Assembly (NCBI GenBank): GCA_034336665.1
Contig: CM067592.1
Location: forward strand, 31,251,319 to 31,315,318
Direction: 5' to 3'
DNA length: 64,000 nucleotides
Source: Luscinia megarhynchos
Lineage: Eukaryota > Chordata > Aves > Passeriformes > Turdidae
Shown: in pieces, positions 33,921 to 46,990 of the stretch
How the letters are laid out: each line of letters starts with the position of its first letter
Numbering within the stretch: position 1 is the first letter of the stretch
The notes under the pieces: generated by a model
The model's database searches: none
Seen by the model: only the letters and a program-made list of their open reading frames with translations
Told to the model about the DNA's origin: nothing
Program-made: the position numbers and the translations under genes

Positions 33921-36900
33921 TTACAATATAATACAATACATGAAAACTTTCTAGCAAAGGCTGGATTCCATCCAGAGTTTCCAGTTCCTTAAAAAATGCA
34001 CTTACATGTAATTAGCAAAAGCTTAGGTGACACATATACTGAGTGGAGTATTTCATCCACAAACCTCCAGAGACTTGTGACTAAATTGCATGCACCATAG
34101 CAGGTGCAGTGCATTTTACTGCTTGTATCAGCTCAGATCCCTGGTGGAAACCACAGGAAAGCAACTCATTAAAAAAAATTAAAAGTAAAAACTCCCACAC
34201 AATAATGCCTACACTTTTTCCTGCTTATCTCATGAAAACACATAGTACTTTTCTCTTCAGAAAATGAATTCTACACAGGAGAACATCAGGACTGTTAAAA
34301 GTGTCACTACACCCAACAAGTATGACTTGTGCTAAGATTCAGGCTACACTTTTCAAAGAATGAGGCATTTATAGACCTTGCTACATAGACAGATTTTTTT
34401 CTCATCCTGCCTCAAATGTATTTGTTACTTAAATGAAATATCAGTGTGAAAGGTACTTTTAGAAATACCTGCGTATCCTTGCCATAAACACCAAAACTAT
34501 CTCCCTACCAGGCAGTACTGAAAAGACTAGGAATGTGAGCTCATAATTTGCGTTTTTTTATCGTCCCTTGGTGACTCATATTCCAAACACCCAGGTAGTT
34601 CTCAGCATTTTGAAATTTGGCTTTGTGTTAAATTTTGAATAATATCTACCATTTTACACCTCAGAGCTCAGAGAAGACAGCACAGTAGTTGGTGTACAGA
34701 TGTGACAGAATGTTTTTATTCTAGAGAAAAGCTCCCTGTTTTTGACACACTGGAAAATGTACAGCCAGAGAATGCTTGAGGCGAAGATGCCACACCAGCC
34801 TTACATCTGTCTGCTTTCATTTGTCTACAACTGTGCTTATAGATAAAACATGCCTTCCAGATGTCATCACAAGCAGTGTTCATATGCTGACTTCACTGAG
34901 ATACTATTGTTTGCTGCCAGCATAACAGAGTTGTAAAACTAAAATATTTAAACTCTGCCCTACTCAACACAACTTTGAATGTCACACAGGATCTTATTTC
35001 AGGATTAATTAATGTACACCCCAATAAAATAATCATGTGTTAAAAAAAAACAGAGCTAGATGGCATATACAGTATGTTGCCCTTTTTTCTTCTTTTCTTC
35101 TTCTTTTAAAGACACAGTTTGTGTTCCAGGAAATACAGTAGAGGTAAAGAAGTTGCCCACAAAGTAATAAAACAGATATATACAAACATATACCCCTAAT
35201 ATGTTTGAAATGTGTGACTACATCTCTATAGCATGATAACATTCAGTATCTTACACATATTTTAAACTTTCCAGATTTTTTGGAAGGATTGTGACTGAAA
35301 ACTAGGAGTTACACTTTAGAGGAATATCTTCATCTGCAGTGCTTGCAATAAAATCTATACAGTTAAATATACACACCAAATATAAACATTAATCTGTATA
35401 TTTAATCTAGAGAATTCATTGAGGTTTTTTCCCTTTATCATGCCTTGTGAACACTTCACTATCATTCATTACTTGTGCTCACAAAATTTTGAAAGATTGC
35501 TCTGGGTGGTCATTCTGTTAACAGAACTTCTATTCAACTACACTAGTTCTGAGTTAAAACAGCATTAATTTAAAATTCACATCTTTACATCCATGTAACT
35601 ACTTGTAGATAAGAAACAGACATTTTCCTCCCCAAAGCTTTCTGCTCTCTTGTCCAAAATCTTTAAACTTGAGTAATTTCTTTTGCATAATTTGAAGACA
35701 ACAAGAAAAAGTGGACTTTTACCAATGAAAATACCTGTTTCACTTTCAGACATTTCTTGCTATTAATGAAATAAATATCTATGTATCTTAAAATGTTTAT
35801 TTTCATGAATTTTGTGAAAATTATTATGCTGATCAAGATATACAGTGCTCCTGTCATTCTATAATGAAAATGATCAGATATCTCTATGATAACAGGTTAA
35901 ATATTTGAAAATTTTGAGTTATTAACTCAAGGGAAGTAAGGCATGTTTGCAAAAAAATCCACAAGAAGTTTGTAAAATCTCCAGAAGAAATTGTTTTGGA
36001 AGAGATTTCATTTCTAAAGAGTAGATTTCAACAGAAAGAGGACTGTAGAAATTATTTGGTTGTACATCTTGAAGAATTCTTAAAATTTCTGCCAGCCTTT
36101 GCTCAGGTTGGAAGAGACTGCATCTTCATCCTGGTAAACTCCACAGAGAACATTTTCAGCTTCCATTAACTTTTATGAGATAAATATTTTTATTATAGAA
36201 ACTTATATATTATTCTAACACACTAAGAAATCTGTGTTTTCTAATGCTTATCTACTAAGGGAAACTATAGGGTGATATTTACCTAGTAAATTTGTGTTGT
36301 ACATTCTCACGTGATCTACTGTAGGGTAAATACAGCTACATGGCTTACCACCAATTTCTATTAGCATTACATTTTCTTTTAGTTCTCTTTTTAATCCTTT
36401 CAAGAAAACCAAACACTAAATTTGGTCAAACAGTAGAAAGCAATTGAGAGTTCACCAATTTCTATCAACAAAACTTAAAGAAAGCTAGAGAAAAAAAAAA
36501 TCAACATTGCTACAACATAATGAAGTGGGAAATTTAATCTATTTTCATTGGTGCTGTTAAAGGATTGTGGTCACAATGCTGAAAGCATACAAGTCAATGC
36601 TTCCCTGTTTATTTTTTATTATAAATTAATCTAAATACAAATATTTGAGAGTGAAGACACTAAGACTGAATGCTAGGATACAGAACTGCACGTTTATTGC
36701 AGAACTTTGCATTCATCCACTAACAGTGAGAAACATCCTGCTATTTGTCATCCACATGTACCTCAAAAGAACCCAAGACATACAGACCTCGTTTCATCAT
36801 AAATAGTAGAGCTGATTCAGTTAATTGTCTGGAATATCTTGCAACTATTTTATTTAACTACGCAAAAAAAATATACTCTGGTTTGTACAGTAGCCTATCA

Positions 36901-39900
36901 AGTAGCTTTCAGGAATCTCAATGATTTCCAAGTCCTTAGTTTTCTAACTTGGTAATTGCCATTTTATAGAAAGAAAACATATATTTTCTTGTGTTTATAA
37001 ATCTACACATGCACACACACCCATATACAGATCTATTTCCATACAGGAGTTGGAGGAAGGACTATTTGGAAGTAATTTGTGAATGTCTTCACCTTTTCTT
37101 GTAATGGATAAGTCCTATTTAAAGATACTGTATTGCACTTCCTCTATGTTTCAAGATACAATCTTTACAGTTATCAAGTAACATTTACTTCTCTTTCAAA
37201 ATCTTTGCATAGTGCTTTTGAGACAATATATCAGAACCAGACACACTGGTCTCAGGTCATCTCTCAAAATTTTCTTCGAGCAAGAAACTCCACATTGTAC
37301 TCTTAAGCAGAAGTAAATATACACATCTGATTAGGGAAAGCAGTAACAGAAGAACTTAAGGAGCTTTCAGAGGGATAGACCTACATTATGCTTTACAACA
37401 CCTGCTACCTATTCTCCCCAGCTAACAGTTTTCAAATTTTACTTTTAGGGAGTAATAACAGTCTAAATTAGGAGCTCAGTAATTTGCCATCTTTAAATGT
37501 CATTCTTCAAAAATTAAAAAAAATCAGCAGTGTCAAGCTTTATTGTAGCAGCAACAGCATTTGGTCCAGAGAACATACTCTGCTTAATTTGCAAGGACAA
37601 AGAAATACCCTCTTGACCTGAGAATTGCCACAAGGAATTTGACAAGAATCTGGGCAAGTTAAGTTACCATCTAAACAGCTACTACTGAAAAGAGGAAGAA
37701 AGGAATGAAGGGACATGTCTACCAAGAACTATAATGTTTATCTCAAGATTATTATAAATGATATGGGAGAAAACCATAAAAAAGGGCATGAAGGGCCCTC
37801 ATCTAGGGATCTAACCCTCACCAACAGTGAACAGGACTTTATTTCTCAAGTATCTAAATCACTTTCAAAAATGGATCTCAAGCTCCCACTTACACCTTTC
37901 AGAAGAAAATAAACGGACTCATTTGCATAACCATCCATAACAGCTCTCATCTAGAACTTGCAGATTGTACTTGTGAATTAAAAATGGAAGGGCAAAAATT
38001 TCTATAGCTTTTAGACTGAAATTACTTCTTTCAATAGAAAGAAAAGAGAGAAAGAGATGCAGAGCAGATCTGAGAACTCTGGAAAGAAAATCCTACTTTT
38101 CAGACTGACTCACAGAGCAGAAATACTTACGTTGACATGTAGACTGCAAGTCACACATATGATATTTGTCATTGGCGCTTTACCTATGTGATGTTGGTTT
38201 CTTCAGGTATCACTCCTAATTAAGAATCCACCCATTTTCCCATTATTATTTCACTGGGAACATTTGCCCTGCTGAAACTATCTTGTTTCTGGGAGCCCTG
38301 ATGCAATACCACCCTTACCCATGTTTGCTGTTGCTCCCTCTAGTCTGAGAAACAGAATCCGTTCTTCCTGTAAAATTCTGACTTATAATACCTGTTTCAA
38401 CCAGTAAGAGGCCTAATGTATTCACAGACTGCCTTGACTTACAGTTTCTAATGCTTTATCTAACGGCTTGTAAATCTGTCACACCCTTGATAACCTGTGC
38501 TCTTCTGTGAATGACTGCCTGTAAAAATATAAAGGTTCTGCAGCTGTAGTGAAATAATTTTTAGAAGGCGAAGTCCATGCTGGAGCCACAGCGTCTTTTC
38601 CCTGCACATTGCTTGAAACATTCATATCTTTTCTGGAGATGATTTTGCTTAAGCCCTTTGAAAATAAATCATTCTCAAAAGCACTCAAGATTTCCCTGAA
38701 GACTTTGTAAGGCTTCCTGCTTCATAGGTTTCCATTCCTTTGCTGTAAGGCTAATGCATTTTAGGGATGTTTGTTCTGATGCAAAGCTAACTTACGAGTA
38801 AAAATAAACTACCAACATTTATAATGCTGTTGGAAGGCAAAGAATGCCAAATGCTAAACTTAAATTACCAGAGTTGGTAGTTGTTCCTTAATAACCTTCT
38901 CTTTAGACAGCTTTTTGTGTCTCAGAGGAAAAGACATTTAGTAGGAGTGTAATGATGAACATTCCATCACTTAAAAAAACCAGCAAAATCCCCAATCCTG
39001 CAATAGCGTTACATGAAGAAAAAAAAAATTATGGGAGAAGATGATGGCAATCCACTTCCAGTTTGATGCCTGAAACCAGAGGCGAATCATTGCCATTATT
39101 ACTGAAGTGAACTGTATGCTTATTACTCATAAGCCATCCTGTTTACCCTTCTGTGAACACTAGGAGCTACACTTTGCTTGTTGCAGATATGCCTGTCTAC
39201 ACAAAGATTTTGCTAGTGTTCACATAAATAAGTATTTACAAAAAAATCCCAAACAAACAAACAAAAAAAATCCCACAAAGCAATGTCTAGAAAATAAAAC
39301 ACTTTTGCACAGAATATTTAACCTGAAAGATCAGCAGCTTCCTGATTCAAAGAATCGTTATCTTAGCATATATTTACTTATGTAAAATAGTTGATTTTAA
39401 ATTTTGCTCAGCAGACAGGGAATTCATGGTGAAGTACTAGTATTTCACTCTGCACAAAGAACTCCAAACAGAATTTTGTTTTAGATGTGTTGGAGCACAA
39501 TTTCATTAAAAAAAAAACCCCACACAATTTAACAATTCAAAAATCCTCATATATGTTTTATAAAAATGTATGAGAGACCTAAAAACCATGGAGAGTCATA
39601 ACTTCGAGCTGGCTCATTCGTTTCCGTTTTATTACAGCACTACATGGTGGGTATCAGATTCTTCACAGAGAAAAGCATATTAAATCTTTATTCGAATCTG
39701 TTTTAGCAGAACTATATTATAGCTTAATGCTATTTTTTCTGACTGATAAAATACCATTTAAATAAGACCAAAGAGACCTCTGAACCCCAACAGAGACTAT
39801 CCTGAAAAAAAACTACCACAACTATTACTTCAAGCCATCTTGAAGAACAGTTGTTCTTTATTGATAGGTAGCCTACTATATTCTGTTTATTTACTGTTCT

Positions 39901-40674
39901 TTAGCTGAATTCACATCTTGCTGAAGGCCACCACACAACTATAAAATGCATTGTGTGTATTGATATTCTTCATTTTTGACAGACTAGGCTTTTGTTTGGT
40001 GCCTGTAATGAGGATATTGACAACTTTACAAAAACTTGTCTGCAGCTGCTTGAGTAAATCCTAGCAGTAAATTAAATGGTTGGGGCATATTAGAATGAGA
40101 AAGGGAAATAATCTGAGCAAATTATAGCCTTATACTATACCCTATATATAGCCATAATAATTCCAGTTCTGTGTACCTCCTGCTATGACATAATCTAATT
40201 CTTCTAGCTGTGGGAAGGTCGGGAGCATCAACATTGCTCAGGCCTTTTCAGGCCTTGTCTCCTTTTCAGTGAGATCAGATCATGATTTGCATATATACTT
40301 CTGCACTCTTCTGTAAAACAGGAAATCTGTGTATTGAAAGACACATCTGTCCCAAGTGTCTTAATGAAAGTGGGAACTACTTCCCCATATATGTGGTCCT
40401 GTAAAACAAAATGACAAAACAACATACAGGCATGCACTTTCCACTGCATGTAGTATCTCATTGCCTGTCCTGGTCCTAGAGGTATTTCCTCCCCAGAAAA
40501 ATGATATGTTTTCTCAATCTCTTCCTGTTATTGTGGAGACAGAAAGAACTTAAAAGGAGAGGAAAATAAAGGCTTAGGTAGGTCAACTTCTGCAGAGTGC
40601 AGATCTTTTTCGAATCTGTGTGGAAAAGCCACAGCATCTGCTGTGAATCAGTTTTCCTTTTCTAACACATTGAA

Positions 40675-40705
40675 ATATATACCTGACATAATATATACCT
40701 GACAT
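40675..40705 (+). repeat. Tandem duplication of a 15-bp unit
   Basis: ATATATACCTGACAT occurs at 40675-40689 and again at 40691-40705 without mismatch. Confidence 0.9.
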
Positions 40706-41561
40706 TGTGCAAGATTATTTTTCCCATCATCTTTTTTGGTTTCATTTCGTTGATTGAATTTCATTCATTTATTCTTCTTATTTACTGATTGCTATACACG
40801 TCCTACTTGGCTTTTTGGCTTTGCTGGCTAAAATCTTAAAATGTTATTAGTTTTAAGTCTCAATTGCTCTGTTATCCAGTATTCTAAACATAGCTCAGCT
40901 GCAATATTCTTCCTTCATTTAACGGTGTATTTTTGTCTATAGAGCCACCTGCAATCTGCCCTTTTTGCACGGAATCCAAAACCAGTCAGAAACTATCCCC
41001 TCATGTTTTAGGTTCAAAGAACTTCGTCCTGGCCTAGATTTCAATAAGAAAAAAAAATTCCTAACACCACAAAAGTCACAATTATTGATCAAAAGCAAAT
41101 ATAAAAAATAAATGCAAGATTCATATTTACTTGTTTACTGAAATATGGCAATCTCAAAACTTGTGGGAGAATGCTGAAGTATGTGAGAGTATGCTGAAGA
41201 GGCATTCTCAGGCATTCCAGGTTTAAAATAATAGCATTACCATACAGCATTGTCCGAGCATTTAATGTCACTGTGCAGGTTTAGTCCACAAGAGCTCCAG
41301 AGTTTCCCAGGAGAATATGGTAAATCTTATTTCAAGTCAACTTTCAGGCAAATTTGGACAGACCTAGGTAATTATTACTACCAGTAAGACACAACGAATG
41401 CTGTTATTTAAATAACCAAAGTAATCCACTGTACCACTGAGCATGACAACAGTCTCCCTTTGGATGGCTCTTTTTTATTGTTGCTGTTCCTGTTCAAATC
41501 TCTAAAACACCTGAAAAATCATGAAACTAAATTAATGAAATTCTTTTCAACTATTTTTTCC

Positions 41562-41595
41562 CAGTTAAAATTCCCATGGACAGTTAAAATTCCCA
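41562..41595 (+). repeat. Tandem duplication, 19-bp period
   Basis: CAGTTAAAATTCCCA occurs at 41562-41576 and 41581-41595, separated by TGGA. Confidence 0.92.
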
Positions 41596-44500
41596 CTAAA
41601 ATATGCCATCCTGTCCAGTTCAAAACTTGTAGGAGCACAAAATTAGGTGGGAGAACCTTGGGAAAGTTATGGTTTAGAATTTCCCCCTCATTTCTCAGAA
41701 GAAGTAAAAAAAAAATTAAGGGCTTAGAAATCCCCACTAGTCTTTAGCTACACTACCAAGGGAAGTCTGGGGCTCTGGAGGGAATTTGTTAGGACTAAAA
41801 AAAACCCCTATCATCATTAACAAAACCAGCTCAGGCAAACCAGGCTGTAACTGGAGGCACCCAACTTAGGTGATCACCATTGTCTCTCCACAGTTTAGGA
41901 AGTCAAAGCTCCAGCTGTATCATCTGAGTTAGGTGTCTAAAGTGAGCAGTGTGAACATCCCATGACTCACATCACAGCTATTTAATTCCATTGGAATTTG
42001 GTTGCTTAATTCCTCTAAAATCTTTCAAAGATCCAATTTTAAGTTCTCTTATTAGCCAGACAGGCATGATAATTCTCCACTTTTTATTAGAACTTTGTGG
42101 AGTACACTCTGGCAGTCCTTCCAGTAGACACACAATTCCTAATATCTCTTTCTAAATTAAAGCAAAACTTGGCAAAATGAGAATGCCTTATAAACAGCAC
42201 TGGCATGCAGACAGGCCATTCACACCCTAGGTAACAAAGTCAGAATTTTCTGTTTCTGCATTTCTGTAGTATATTTACAGCCTTAATTAAAAAACCTGAA
42301 ACAAATACCCCCTCAAATACCACAATTTTGCTCACTGCATCATCAGCCAAAAGAAGGGGATAATTATTAAGGCATGGGAAGGTAGTTGGGTAGACAGAGG
42401 AACCAGAAACATCACACTGAGAGTAAGTCAGTCTGTAAAAATGCATTTTTTCTTAAGTTTCCTTACAGTTTTCTTGACTGAAGAAAAAATCTGCAAATAG
42501 AAAAAGGCACCTTCTTGTGTGAAAAATATATCATTTCACGAAAGAAAAAACATTTAGTGTGAAATTACCCAGCTGCCTATATAACCACTTTTCCTCTGTA
42601 GGTTGGGTGGCAACCCAAAACAATAGGTCTTTTATATACACTAAATAAAACTAAACTAAATGCAAAATAAAAATAAAACAAAACTAAATAAAAATATGTA
42701 TTTTTTTTTCTCCTACTGATCCATTTTTTTGTACCACTCAATTTGTACCTTCTGCCAATGTTATAATTTTTATAATATGTTTAGAAGCAACCACAGTATC
42801 TCCCCAATACAAGACAGGTACTCTTCATCACAGCTTTATTATGGAAAAGGGTTTGATTGCTATAAGAGCTTCCACCAATGGAAATGTAAGTCCTGCAGAG
42901 CGCTTGAAAAACTGCTGTCTCCAATTGCAAAGGTTATGGGGATAAAGCTGAGACAGGAGCACAAGTGTTAATACATTCTATGCTCTGAAGGATCCACTGT
43001 TTGCTAATCTGGTACTGTGCACAACAGAGACCATTTCTCTCATGTTTTACCCAGAAGAAGGAGATGGTAAAATGCATGGGTAATTACAAATGGCAGCAAC
43101 ACAATGAGAAATTTGGTAGAAAAATAAAGTTGTTTTATGCAGATATAGTACGTGTTTTTAACTTCACACTTCCAAACAGTCAAAATAATCCTCTCAAACT
43201 TAAAAACTGGTCACTGGAATAGTTAATGAAATACAAATCCATCACAACACACCTTTCCCAAAGGAATTTTTAAAACACAATATGACACACCACTTCAATG
43301 ACAAAAAAGATGGGCAGTCACCTTCTTGATATTTACATGACCCCCTGAGCCAAAATTATAGGGGAATCTTATCACAATACAGCTAAATCCCTTTGGCAGT
43401 CAATAAATTATATAAGCAAGAGTTTCTAACATTTGTGTTGGCAATATATTATATATAATTTGTACAGAATATAAAAATACATAATTTATATTATCCTCAA
43501 AATTAGGAAATGGGCAATTTACTAATGCATTTTGCCTTTGTAATGATGTGTCTGTATATACATCAACACAGTACTGTCTTTATAAATATTTATGTGCCAT
43601 TATTTATCAAATAAACTGGCCAATCTATGTGCCAATAATATGTTCTATAGCTTTTAATATGTCACTAAGCCCACAAAATACTTTTAGGAGGGAGGTTATT
43701 AATTTTTGAGGATTTTGTCTTGAAAGAGAATTTAACAGTTTAAAGTTGAGCTCTCAAGAAAGGGATGTACAGAAGATTCAATTAGGAAGCATAGAAGGAA
43801 CTTTTCCAATAGCCTATGAATAGGAAAACCCTTCCAGTTTTTCTGAACACTTCTCTAGATAAGGGCAAAGGTCATGTGCAAACCCAACCATATATCTGAT
43901 TAACAATTCTGGGCCAAATTTAGAAAAGATATCTCTGGAAAGCAAAACTTCTCACACTTTGAAAAATCCAACCTCTGACATAATACAAAAAAGATCTTAT
44001 CCTTCTAAGTAAAGTAGGAAAAATTAAAGATGAATCCAAGTCTTTTTGTTGCTTTAGTCGCATTTCACAGAAGAAATCTCACTACTGAATTTTAGATCAA
44101 GAGAGTTACCAAAAATGAGTTGAAGAGGTGAAGATGCTCATGTCTTTGGCCTCCATCATGAGCACACATCTTCAGAGGTAGACTTTTTATATCACTTAAA
44201 AATTCAAAACCAAAATTGGTTAATCCAGGATCTCTGAACTCAGTAATATTGGAATTAACTGCTACTGTAACACGCATCAACATATTTCCAAGACTGAAAA
44301 TATTTTGACTTCTTAAAAAAGAAAAACTTAGTTTTTCTGAATATTTGCTGATTTCCTTGAGAGAAGGAGACACTGAAACACAATGGAATATTATCAATCC
44401 ATTGGAACTAAAATTGTCTTTGAAATCTCATATGATAAGCAGTATAAAGAATCTCAGTTCAAATAATGGCTAATTTATCAAGTAAAAAATCAAAGTTTTC

Positions 44501-46720
44501 TGGAATTCCCTTTTTATACATATAACATTTGCAGTGTTTCACATCTGACAACTGAAGAAAAGAAAGAAAATAGGGGTTTTACAGTCATAAAAGTCTTGGC
44601 CATTATGTCATAATTCTCACCATGTGTGAAATATGCTGGTGTTAAAAAACAAATGTTCTATTGCCAGTTGTGTTTTTGAAAAGCAAGCAGCTTTATGCAA
44701 CACACGACAGTGATTTTCCAGCAACAGTTTGACAGCGCATGGGCCCCGTAGTTGAAATTTTTTGTTCTAATCTTTGTTTATAGTAGAAGTAAATAATCCA
44801 AACAAAGAACATTCCACTATGCAGGGCTGATGGCTTTGTGATAAGGCAGAGCCTGGCACGAATGACAGAGCCAGCAGTCTATTGAGGTAAAAAACAGCAC
44901 TCTGATAAGTAAAACTGTCTTCTGATTTATAGACCTTAAGTTGCCTTTTTAACCCTCGAATCATGAAAATCTGCACCATACAAAGGCCTCTGAAGAAAGG
45001 CATGTAAAAGAAAAAAGAAGAAACACTTTAAAAGAATTTTTGAAGAAAAACTTTAGTGTCTAAGATGTTACTTTTATTATCAGAAAATCACATTAAACCT
45101 GAATTTTAAATATACTACATGCAATAACTTTTCCTGATCAATTTTTATATTGAACACAGAACTTCTAAAAGAATATTTGAAAAACAAAACCATTTAAGAT
45201 CAATCCTTTCTTTGTTTACACAGAAATAAATGGGCTTGAAAAAATAATGAATATTTATCTTGCAAAATTTATGATGTCAGATACAACATGATACATGGCC
45301 TTTGGTGTCAGTCATATCTTCCATATACAAATCCTGAGAGACTCTGATCCTCAGGCAGATTGAAAAGATTTTCAGTTCTTCCATACAGTATTTCCAATAG
45401 TTAATTCAATTGTTAATATTTAATAGCAAACAGCCCTGAGAACTGCCGCAACCCTTTTCCAAAGAGCTCCTAAATGCAGAAGACAGTTATATATTTGCAT
45501 ATATGAATAATCACTTAATAAACAATGTTATTTGATTTTCAACTCTCCCCCCAGCATTGGATAAGTAGACTCTTACTCACAGAATTCATGTGACTTTTTA
45601 ACCAATGGACCTGTACAATCAAATGTGCAGCACTGCTACAGTCTCAGTATCTGAAGCTGGTGTTTGCCAATTCTTTTTGCAGTCTAATTGTCTTATTAGC
45701 TGACAGATAGACCTGCATTTCATAAGAAATGAGAGGTAGCTTATACATTCATAAATTGGGATTTGTGGACCATGCTTGAAAGGGAAAAAAGACATGGAAG
45801 GATAGTTAATAAACAGTGCCACAGCATCAAAGTTACATTCCAGAAATGGAACTAAGAATTTTCAGGCGATTAAACTCTAGCAAGACAAAAATCCACACAA
45901 CTTAGGTTCTTGAATTACAATATCCTAGTTCTCAAATGCAGATATGCTCATACACAAAGTACAATCTCAAATTCACCTTTAGGTCTATGAAAATTTCAAG
46001 ACATCTCAGAAAACTTTCCATGTTATTCAATCTGTGCAAATTAAGCACAGAAAGAAGAAATAATTAATAAGAAGCCATCCCAAATGACCATAATTTCAAC
46101 AAGACCTATTTCACAGTTCAGGATTCTACCTATGCCTAACAGTTTCTTCTGTAATGCCTGAGTCACACTAGAAAGCATCCTGGGCACTGAGAAAAGACTG
46201 GCTCCTATTTCTGAAAGCTTTTCATAATGATCAAAAATGTAATAGGCTCCACTCAAGACATAGTGCCTTCCCAAGTATGATTTCACAGGAGAGGTGGTGA
46301 AAGAAACTCTGAGATGTGTTTCCTTCTCATTTCCTACAAACCTGCTGTAGACAGACAAGTCATTGCAACCTTAAGCCATGTCAGACCAGGAATGGGAAGC
46401 TGGTATGTTGGCCTCAGTGGCACTGTATTTTTCAGTGCTGCCTATAGTTCACAATTAAATTCAGAGGCTTTTTATTCACGGAATTTTAAATACAAATATT
46501 TCATATTTTAGAAGACTATTTTAATGGTCATTAATATTTAAACTACTATAAACTCCTTGCCAATATTTGACCAACTAAAGCAATTTGACCAAATTTTTCA
46601 TTATAAACTTAACCACCAGAAAATGGTACCTCCCTTTCAAAGACTATTTCTGTTAGCCATCTGAGTGCCTACACACGGCAATTACTCATTGAAACGTAAT
46701 GTAACCCTACCTATAAAAAC

Positions 46721-46990
46721 TTTCTTTTCTTTTCTTTTCTTTTCTTTTCTTTTCTTTTCTTTTCTTTTCTTTTCTTTTCTTTTCTTTTCTTCTCTTCTCT
46801 TTTCTTTTCTTTTCTTTTCTTTTCTTTTCTTTTCTTTTCTTTTCTTTTCTTTTCTTTTCTTTTCTTTTCTTTTCTTTTCTTTTCTTTTCTTTTCTTTTCT
46901 TTTCTTTTCTTTTCTTTTCTTTTCTTTTCTTCTCTTTCCTTCTCTTTCCTTCTCTTTTCTTTTCTTTCCTTTTCTTTTCTTTTTTTTTTT
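46721..46990 (+). repeat. (CTTTT)n / (AAAAG)n pentanucleotide microsatellite
   Basis: About 52 pentamers of TTTCT, with a TCTCTTCTCT interruption at 46791-46800 and a cluster of variant units (TCTCTTTCCT) from about 46931, ending in a T run. On the minus strand, the BNC2 sense strand, it is (AAAAG)n. Both long open frames across it (Phe/Leu/Ser-rich, or Lys/Arg/Glu-rich) are consequences of the repeat. Confidence 0.97.

Larger units (their letters stand above)
33921..46720. other. BNC2: Long intronic stretch with only small repeats
   Basis: About 12.8 kb of AT-rich noncoding sequence. It holds short tandem duplications at 40675-40705 and 41562-41595 and an A/C patch at 39238-39275. A short CpG-bearing segment at about 44700-44760 (GACAGCGCATGGGCCCCGTA) stands out slightly. 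No exon, RNA gene or transposon was recognised. Confidence 0.55.

Noticed and set aside
33743..33931. Hydrophobic 62-residue transmembrane-like frame
   Set aside because: It is a translation of a T/G-only tract.
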